Source: Sulfuricella sp.
GTDB lineage: Bacteria; Pseudomonadota; Gammaproteobacteria; Burkholderiales; Sulfuricellaceae
Reading direction: 5' to 3'
Assembly (NCBI GenBank): GCA_019911785.1
Contig: JAIOJM010000071.1
Location: 1 to 5,925 of the forward strand
DNA: 5,925 nt
Shown here: in pieces, positions 1 through 4,368 of the stretch
How the letters are laid out: the number at the start of each line of letters is the position of its first letter
Position numbering within the stretch: the stretch's first letter is position 1
Program-made: the position numbers and the translations under genes
Notes under the pieces: model-generated
Seen by the model: the letters and a program-made list of their open reading frames with translations, nothing else
Told to the model about the DNA's origin: nothing
Database searches by the model: none

Positions 1-146
1 GCCCCGGCATGATGGGGGGCTACGGAGGCGGCTACGGAATGGGCCCCGGCATGATGGGTGGCTACGGCTACGGAATGGGTCCAGGAATGATGGGTGGCTA
101 TGGCCATGGCATGGGCCCCGGGATGATGGGTGGCTACTGGGGAAGC
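1..146 (+). repeat. In-frame 36-bp tandem repeat encoding MGPGMMGGYGxG
   Basis: Complete 36-bp units start at 39, 75 and 111, preceded by a unit at the left edge that carries two extra codons. The units encode MGPGMMGGYGYG, MGPGMMGGYGHG and a last copy that diverges after MGPGMMGGY. Copies differ mostly at synonymous third positions (GGC CCC GGC, GGT CCA GGA, GGC CCC GGG). This shows the repeat is conserved as protein rather than being a fresh DNA duplication. Each unit contributes three Met and one Tyr. Confidence 0.9.
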
Positions 147-449
147 GGCCTTGACCTGACTGAGGAGCAGCAGGCCAAGATCAACAAGATACAGGACGAA
201 ACCCGCAAGGCGCACTGGGCCTTGATGAGCACCATGATGGACCAGCAGGCCAAGCTGCGGGACCTTTACTCGGCCCCCAAACAAGATGCGGCCGCCATCG
301 ACGAGGCCTACAAAGCTTTCGGCAAACTGCAGCAACAGATATACGACTCTTCGGTAGAAGCCCAGAAACGCATGGAGGCCGTCCTGACCAAGGAGCAGCA
401 GGAAAAGCTGCGTAATTATTGGCGAGGAGGGTCGAGGCCCAACAAATAA
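1..449 (+). CDS. Spy/CpxP-like periplasmic protein with Gly/Met/Tyr-rich repeats (5' end missing)
   Basis: The reading frame is open to the window edge, so the true start and any signal peptide lie upstream; the first ATG at base 9 is internal to a repeat and is not taken as the start. What is visible is a Gly/Met/Tyr-rich N-terminal stretch (bases 1-146), then a charged, Gln-rich helical region. That region has two LTxxQ motifs, LTEEQ at 156-170 and LTKEQ at 384-398, the hallmark of the Spy/CpxP/ZraP family. Members of that family are small periplasmic, mostly helical chaperones or metal-binding stress proteins induced by envelope or metal stress. The Met-rich repeats could bind Cu(I); that is inference, supported by the copper-type ATPase downstream. 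The protein ends in a basic tail (GGSRPNK). No clear hairpin-plus-T-run terminator follows. Family assignment is fairly sure; the metal role is not shown. Confidence 0.85.
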   Translation, partial: PGMMGGYGGGYGMGPGMMGGYGYGMGPGMMGGYGHGMGPGMMGGYWGSGLDLTEEQQAKINKIQDETRKAHWALMSTMMDQQAKLRDLYSAPKQDAAAIDEAYKAFGKLQQQIYDSSVEAQKRMEAVLTKEQQEKLRNYWRGGSRPNK

Positions 450-504
450 GCCCCCCAACCAAGGTCAAAGGGCGCGCAAAGACAAGCGAGTTGGAGCGTT
501 CTTT

Positions 505-535
505 TTGACCCAAAGCCGGTCTAAGTGGCTAGACA
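505..535 (+). promoter_or_regulatory. Weak sigma-70-type promoter candidate with long spacer
   Basis: TTGACC at 505-510 matches five of six -35 consensus bases. TAGACA at 530-535 is a poor -10 element, 19 nt further on. A 19-nt spacer is typical of promoters controlled by MerR-family metal regulators such as CueR, which is suggestive here. However, the usual central dyad between the two boxes is not properly placed, and no regulator gene is visible. It sits in the leader of the membrane protein gene at 587. Low confidence. Confidence 0.25.
519..534. repeat. Short perfect inverted repeat, possible operator
   Basis: GTCTA at 519-523 and TAGAC at 530-534 are exact reverse complements separated by 6 nt, within the only sizeable non-coding gap of the window. 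A second imperfect dyad overlaps it (GACC 507-510 and GGTC 518-521). Arms of 4-5 bp can arise by chance, so an operator role is only a possibility. Confidence 0.3.
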
Positions 536-574
536 TTGTTCATGCGGGAGGAATAGGGGAGAGAGAGCAGATTG

Positions 575-581
575 AAGGAGG
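575..581 (+). promoter_or_regulatory. Shine-Dalgarno site fixing the start at 587
   Basis: AAGGAGG lies 5 nt before the ATG at 587. It lies downstream of the alternative in-frame TTG at 572, so it supports ATG 587 and argues against the longer TTG start. Confidence 0.85.
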
Positions 582-586
582 CTCAA

Positions 587-1042
587 ATGAAATTCATCAA
601 ACCGTTTTCCTGGGGCGTGCTTGCGTTTGGATTGTTGCTGGCCGTTTATTTCGGAGTGGTTGGCTTGATTTCGGGGTGGAGTTTTGCCCTCGAACAATTC
701 GCCACTTTCTGGTACTTCATCATCGCCCTGGCGCTGGGTTTCGGCATCCAGGTGGGGCTGTACACCTATCTCAGGCTGCTCGTCGGTGCACAAGGAGTGT
801 CTCGCAACGTAGTCGCCGCCTCAGGCACGACCTCCACCGCCGCAATGGTGTCCTGTTGCGCCCATTACCTAGTCAACATTCTGCCCATCCTGGGCGTCAC
901 GGGGTTCATCACCCTGGTCGCCCAATATCAAGTCCAACTCTTTTGGCTCGGTTTGGCTTTCAATCTCGCGGGCATTCTGTATATCGCGCCGAAGGCCATT
1001 AGAGCCTCTCAGGAGCATAAACAATGTCTAAGCAACGCGTAA
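587..1042 (+). CDS. Small four-helix membrane protein with CCAH motif, function unknown
   Basis: The product has 151 residues from ATG 587, chosen because AAGGAGG lies 5 nt upstream; an in-frame TTG at 572 would add five residues but lacks its own site. Four hydrophobic stretches are visible at about residues 8-29, 38-62, 92-112 and 115-135, so it is an inner-membrane protein. The striking segment is GTTSTAAMVSCCAHY (80-94), with Cys90, Cys91 and His93 at the start of the third helix; such residues could bind a soft metal or be redox active. I recall similar Cys-Cys-Ala-His membrane proteins in bacterial metal-related gene clusters, but no function is established to my knowledge. Its 3' end overlaps the next gene by 19 nt, which implies co-translation. 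The gene looks more AT-rich than those downstream. Coding status is secure; role is unknown. Confidence 0.85.
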   Translation: MKFIKPFSWGVLAFGLLLAVYFGVVGLISGWSFALEQFATFWYFIIALALGFGIQVGLYTYLRLLVGAQGVSRNVVAASGTTSTAAMVSCCAHYLVNILPILGVTGFITLVAQYQVQLFWLGLAFNLAGILYIAPKAIRASQEHKQCLSNA

Positions 1043-1470
1043 TCAGTTTCGCGCTGGCGATTTTCGGAACTTTCCTTTTCTACGCCGCCGGCTCCGTCGA
1101 GGCGCGGGCAGCGGAACCGGCTCCGGCTCCGGCACCCCAAACCAGCCGTGAGGGAGGTGTGACAATCATCGTTGCTCCCCAGGGATTCTCGAACGAAGCA
1201 AGAACATGGGACTTTGCGGTAACCCTGGAAACCCATACTCAGCCCCTGGACGACGACTTGGCCAAATCTTCGAAACTTCTCGGCGATGGAAAGCCTTATC
1301 GTCCCCTCGGTTGGGAGGGGGCTCCCCCAGGCGGACATCACCGAAATGGCTTGTTGCGCTTCAAGGCCATTACGCCACCGCCGCAAGCGGTGGAACTGCA
1401 AATCCGACGAGCCGGCGAGGCCACACCGCGAAGCTTCCGATGGATTCTGAAACAGGACCAACGGGAGTGA
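1024..1470 (+). CDS. Small secreted protein with WEGxPPGGHHR motif, function unknown
   Basis: The product has 148 residues. AGGAG at 1011-1015 lies 8 nt before ATG 1024, inside the end of the preceding gene, with which it overlaps by 19 nt. Residues 1-30 look like a Sec signal peptide: a basic start (MSKQR), a hydrophobic core at about 6-23, and ARA at 27-29 as a likely cleavage site. A Pro/Ala linker (31-39) follows. The mature part is rich in short hydrophobic and polar alternations (VTIIVAP, WDFAVTLETHT), suggesting a small beta domain. The segment WEGAPPGGHHRNGLLRF (97-113) contains a His-His pair (105-106) and resembles a motif I recall from uncharacterised exported bacterial proteins. 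Together with His71 it might bind metal; that is inference. Probable functional partner of the membrane protein before it. Confidence 0.82.
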   Translation: MSKQRVISFALAIFGTFLFYAAGSVEARAAEPAPAPAPQTSREGGVTIIVAPQGFSNEARTWDFAVTLETHTQPLDDDLAKSSKLLGDGKPYRPLGWEGAPPGGHHRNGLLRFKAITPPPQAVELQIRRAGEATPRSFRWILKQDQRE

Positions 1471-1472
1471 CC

Positions 1473-1526
1473 ATGCCTTCGCCGCGTACACCAAGGGTTA
1501 ATCGTCGACAGTGGGGTGCAGGATGA
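1473..1526 (+). CDS. Possible 17-residue leader peptide coupled to the ABC1 kinase gene
   Basis: ATG 1473 is preceded at 5 nt by GGGAG (1463-1467), a usable ribosome binding site. The frame encodes a basic 17-residue peptide, MPSPRTPRVNRRQWGAG. Its TGA stop (1524-1526) overlaps the ATG of the kinase gene (1523) as ATGA, the classic geometry for translational coupling. The kinase start itself has only a weak upstream site, so translation of this mini-frame could deliver ribosomes to it. The alternative is chance: the spacer is short and the peptide has no recognisable family. I see the sequence arrangement directly; the function is inference. Confidence 0.35.
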   Translation: MPSPRTPRVNRRQWGAG

Positions 1527-3202
1527 GCACTCGGCTTTCGGCTACGCACCCTTTCCCGGTCCGGGACCTGCCGCGTTTGGGCAGCATTCTCCGGGTCGCG
1601 GTGGATAAGGGCTGGGGCCATTATGTGGACCGCCTGCGGCTGAAAGGCTATCTTCCGGGCGGCGCCGAAACCGCCGAAGCCAAACTCGGCGATACCCGGC
1701 GGCTGCGGGCGGCGCTGGAAGAGCTCGGTCCCGCCTTCGTCAAGTTCGGCCAGATGCTCAGCGTGCGCCAGGACCTGTTCCCCGACGACGTGATCCAGGA
1801 ACTCCAGAAGCTGCAGGATGCCGTGCCGCCTTTCCCCACGGAACTGGCCCGCCGCATCGTCGAGGACGAGCTGGGCGGGAACCTGTCCGGGCTTTTCGCC
1901 GCCTTCGACGAGACGCCGCTGGCCGCCGCCTCCATCGCCCAGGTCCACACCGCGACTCTGCCCGACGGCACCGCGGTCATTGTCAAGGTACAGCGCCCCG
2001 GCATCGAACAGTTGATCCAGGCCGACCTGGAAATCCTGTTCTTCCTGGCGCGGATGCTCCACAGCCACGTGCCGGAAAGCCGGCGCTACGATCCCATCGG
2101 GCTGGTGGAGGAATTCGCCGAGACCATCGGGCGAGAGCTGGACTTCAACCTGGAGGGCCGCAACGCCGACCGATTGCGCCACAATTTCGAGGGCGACCCC
2201 TCGGTCTACGTCCCCCAGGTGTTCTGGGGGGGGTCCGCCAAGCGGGTCCTTACCATGGAACTGAGCCGCGGCCACAAGATCGGCGCCGACCGCCCGCCCG
2301 ATCCGGCGGAGCGGCACCGTCTGGCGGAGCTGCTGGCCCGCGTCTTCCTCACCCAGCTGTTCGAGCACGGCTTCTTCCACGGCGATCCCCACCCCGGCAA
2401 CGTGTTCCTCATGGAGGACGGGCGCCTGTGCTTTCACGACTTCGGCATCATGGGCCGGCTCTCCCCCGCGGACCAGGAGAACCTGAGGAAGCTGTTTCTC
2501 GCCCTGATCGTCCGGGACGCGGAGTGGCTGGCTGAGGTCTATGTCGATATGGGGGTCGCCGCGGCCGACGTGGACCGGGCCGCATTTGCGCGGGACCTGG
2601 ACGAATCCCTCGAACAGTATTACGCCGCTGCCGCCCACGAGTATTCCTTTGCCGAGATCCTGCGCCAGTTCATCCGTTTGGGGCAACGCTACCAGATCCG
2701 GGTGCCGCGGGAGCTGCTGCTGGTCGCCAAGGCCTTCATGGAAATCGAATCCCTGGCTCACAGCCTGGACCCCGCTTTCAACATGCTGCTGGCCCTCCAG
2801 GCCTACGTCCCGCGCATGGTGGGCCGCCAGATGCTGCCCGAGACGGGCATGACCGGCAACCTGGTGCGGGGCTACCGCAGCGCGGCGGCGTTGCGGCTTG
2901 CGCTGGCTGAGTTCCCGGAACTGCTGGCCAGGGGCCTGCGCCAGTTGCAGAAGGGAGAAGCGACTTTGCGGGTCCGCCACGAACATCTGGAAGACCTGGA
3001 GGAGCACTTCGACCGGGCGAGCAACCGCATCGGTTTCAGCCTGATCATCGCCGCCATCGTGGTGGCCTCCTCCATCGTGATGTCGTTCCACACCGGCCCG
3101 CACTTCCAGGGCATTCCCCTGCTAGGCCTGCTGGGCTACCTGCTGGCGAGCTTTCTCGGCCTGTGGTGGGCGGTGGCGATCCTGCGGTCCGGAAAATTGT
3201 AA
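1523..3202 (+). CDS. ABC1/UbiB (AarF) family atypical protein kinase-like ATPase
   Basis: The product has 559 residues from ATG 1523; a GTG at 1511 in the same frame would add four residues and has no better ribosome site. UbiB-family marks appear in order: KFGQ (74-77), the Ala-rich nucleotide loop AAASIAQVH (134-142), the ATP-binding Lys155 in VKVQRPG, Glu205/Asp207 of the ExD motif (RELDFNLEGRN), the catalytic loop HGDPHPGN (286-293) and the metal-binding DFG (306-308). Two hydrophobic helices close the protein (about 503-521 and 531-553), as in family members anchored in the inner membrane. UbiB-type proteins support ubiquinone biosynthesis or handle isoprenoid lipids through ATPase activity. 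No ubi genes are visible here, so I do not assign ubiB. Its stop overlaps the ribosome site of the HD-GYP gene. The domain call is firm; the pathway is open. Confidence 0.93.
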   Translation: MSTRLSATHPFPVRDLPRLGSILRVAVDKGWGHYVDRLRLKGYLPGGAETAEAKLGDTRRLRAALEELGPAFVKFGQMLSVRQDLFPDDVIQELQKLQDAVPPFPTELARRIVEDELGGNLSGLFAAFDETPLAAASIAQVHTATLPDGTAVIVKVQRPGIEQLIQADLEILFFLARMLHSHVPESRRYDPIGLVEEFAETIGRELDFNLEGRNADRLRHNFEGDPSVYVPQVFWGGSAKRVLTMELSRGHKIGADRPPDPAERHRLAELLARVFLTQLFEHGFFHGDPHPGNVFLMEDGRLCFHDFGIMGRLSPADQENLRKLFLALIVRDAEWLAEVYVDMGVAAADVDRAAFARDLDESLEQYYAAAAHEYSFAEILRQFIRLGQRYQIRVPRELLLVAKAFMEIESLAHSLDPAFNMLLALQAYVPRMVGRQMLPETGMTGNLVRGYRSAAALRLALAEFPELLARGLRQLQKGEATLRVRHEHLEDLEEHFDRASNRIGFSLIIAAIVVASSIVMSFHTGPHFQGIPLLGLLGYLLASFLGLWWAVAILRSGKL

Positions 3203-3205
3203 GGA
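3201..3205 (+). promoter_or_regulatory. Shine-Dalgarno site fixing the HD-GYP start at 3214
   Basis: AAGGA lies 8 nt before ATG 3214 and overlaps the TAA stop of the kinase gene (3200-3202). An in-frame GTG at 3163 would add 17 residues lying within the kinase gene, with no such site, so ATG 3214 is preferred. The overlap of stop and ribosome site suggests translational coupling. Confidence 0.75.
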
Positions 3206-3213
3206 AGCGCCCC

Positions 3214-3999
3214 ATGGAACTGGCACAGCCCGGAATCATTACCGCTCCGCCGCAGGGGGAAAAGCGCTGCCATGTCTGCGGCACTCCCATCGCCGGCCTG
3301 CCCTTCATCCGGGAGGGCGAGGAATACTGCTGCGAAGCTTGCTTTCTCGGACGCAAGGAATACCGTGGCATCGAGGCGGAGCGGGACAGCGCCTATCTCG
3401 CCCTCGCGGAGGCGCTGGCGGCGGCTCTGGACACGCGTGAGCACCAGACCGGGCTCCATTCCAAGCGGGTGGCCTGCCATACCCTGGTGTTGGCGCGGCG
3501 ATTCACCGACGATCCGGAACGGCTGCGCCAAGTCTACTGGGGCGCCCTGCTCCACGACTTGGGCAAGATCGGCATCCCCGACGCCATCCTCCTCAAGTCG
3601 GAGCCCCTGACCGAGGACGAATGGGCCGTCATGCGCACCCATCCGGAGATCGGCCAGCGCATCCTGGCGTCCGTGCCCTTCATGGCGGAGGCGTCCGAGA
3701 TCGTGCTGAGCCACGAGGAGCGCTTCGATGGTGCAGGCTACCCGCGCGGGCTGGCGGGCGACGCCATCCCGCTATGGGCGAAGCTGTTCGCGGTGATTGA
3801 CACCCTGGATGCGATGACCTCCGATCGGCCTTATCGCAAAGGATTGTCCTTCGACGCAGCGAAGGCGGAGATTCTGCGCTTAACCGGTACGCAGTTCGAT
3901 CCGCTGGCGGTGGAGGCATTCAGCGCCGAGGAAAAAACCTTGCGCGAGATGGTGGCGGTGAAGTGTGGCGAGGCGTCTATCGCGATGGAGGCAGGCTGA
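3214..3999 (+). CDS. HD-GYP phosphohydrolase with N-terminal TRASH/YHS-like Cys cluster
   Basis: The product has 261 residues. Residues 17-46 hold Cys19, Cys22, Cys39, Cys40 and Cys43. Cys19, Cys39 and Cys43 fit the C-x19-C-x3-C spacing of TRASH/YHS metal-binding modules. The HD-GYP domain follows (about 55-245): His82, the HD pair His114/Asp115 with Lys118 (HDLGKIGIPD), His143 in THPEIG, HEERFDGAGYP (167-177), Asp196 and SDRPYRKG. HD-GYP enzymes hydrolyse cyclic di-GMP or related cyclic dinucleotides at a di- or tri-metal site. The usual HHE before the DGxGYP loop reads HEE here, so one commonly found metal-ligand His is Glu168. There is no membrane segment, so it is likely cytoplasmic. The gap to the kinase gene is only 11 nt. 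My inference is that metal binding at the Cys cluster tunes phosphodiesterase activity. Domain call firm, substrate unproven. Confidence 0.93.
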   Translation: MELAQPGIITAPPQGEKRCHVCGTPIAGLPFIREGEEYCCEACFLGRKEYRGIEAERDSAYLALAEALAAALDTREHQTGLHSKRVACHTLVLARRFTDDPERLRQVYWGALLHDLGKIGIPDAILLKSEPLTEDEWAVMRTHPEIGQRILASVPFMAEASEIVLSHEERFDGAGYPRGLAGDAIPLWAKLFAVIDTLDAMTSDRPYRKGLSFDAAKAEILRLTGTQFDPLAVEAFSAEEKTLREMVAVKCGEASIAMEAG

Positions 4000-4034
4000 A
4001 AAAAGCAGACTAAAGGTTTTAACAGGAGAAAAAC

Positions 4035-4367
4035 ATGAAAACCATCGGCCCCGGTTTCACCTTGGCCCAGGACACGCACAGAAATATTAAAGAGATCGAT
4101 GTCAGCGTCCAGGGTGTGGCCTTGGATTACGCCGCCGCTCACATCCTCGCCTGCGCCCTTGCCGAGAAAGCCGCCGGGGAGACGATGCTAGTCGCTTGGC
4201 TCGACGGTAAAAACAATGTGGGTTATCCGGAAGTGCAAGAGTGCACCGGCGACAAGCCCGGCTGGCTCGCTTACGCTGAAAGCCATGGCGGCAACCTGGA
4301 GGTGAATGTCAACGGCGGCGAGTTTGTTTTCGTCTTCGCGACAGGATTGAAAAATCAAGGAGGCTGA
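4035..4367 (+). CDS. AF1514 (DUF5619)-like small protein
   Basis: The product has 110 residues from ATG 4035, with AGGAG (4024-4028) 6 nt upstream. It has no signal peptide or membrane helix, so it should be cytoplasmic. It starts with an alternating N-terminal part and a helix (about 29-47, [17 protein letters not shown]). It then shows [11 protein letters not shown] (51-61), [11 protein letters not shown] (67-77), and [20 protein letters not shown] (80-99). This pattern of AW-D, EC-x-KPGW, HGG and V(D/N)VNxGEFVF matches my recollection of the uncharacterised AF1514/DUF5619 family; I cannot verify it by search. Cys40, Cys70, His36 and His84 could be metal ligands. It lies 35 nt after the HD-GYP gene, and its stop is 1 nt before the ATPase start, so it is almost certainly co-transcribed with the ATPase. 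A role in metal delivery or sensing is inference from position. Confidence 0.82.
   Translation: MKTIGPGFTLAQDTHRNIKEIDVSVQGVALDYAAAHILACALAEKAAGETMLVAWLDGKNNVGYPEVQECTGDKPGWLAYAESHGGNLEVNVNGGEFVFVFATGLKNQGG
4357..4363 (+). promoter_or_regulatory. Strong Shine-Dalgarno site of the P-type ATPase gene
   Basis: AAGGAGG ends 5 nt before ATG 4369 and lies inside the last codons of the preceding gene, whose TGA is at 4365-4367. It fixes the ATPase start and suggests tight co-translation of the two genes. Confidence 0.8.
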
Positions 4368-4368
4368 G

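Noticed and set aside
1..146. 36-bp repeats as a possible CRISPR array
   Set aside because: The units are directly adjacent without unique spacers and lie in frame in a coding region.
450..506. Possible terminator ending in the T-run at 502-506
   Set aside because: No convincing stem precedes the T-run; the nearby complementary bases are too few.
542..556. Four-codon mini-frame (ATG to TAG) in the leader of the gene at 587
   Set aside because: It has no ribosome site upstream and is too short to distinguish from chance.
505..1002. 165-codon + strand frame starting with TTG
   Set aside because: It overlaps the membrane protein gene in another phase, has no ribosome site, and its sequence is Arg/Ser/His-rich with no family signal.
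1303..1326. Two overlapping GC hairpins (CCCCTC/GAGGGG and GGGAG/CTCCC) that exclude each other
   Set aside because: They lie within the coding region over the WEGAPP segment, are explained by Pro/Gly/Trp codons, have no T-run and are far from a gene start.
1370..3103. 577-codon open frame on the - strand
   Set aside because: It lies opposite the ABC1 kinase gene, is rich in His/Gln/Gly as expected from antisense of GC-rich codons, shows no family motif, and the + strand protein has full catalytic motifs.
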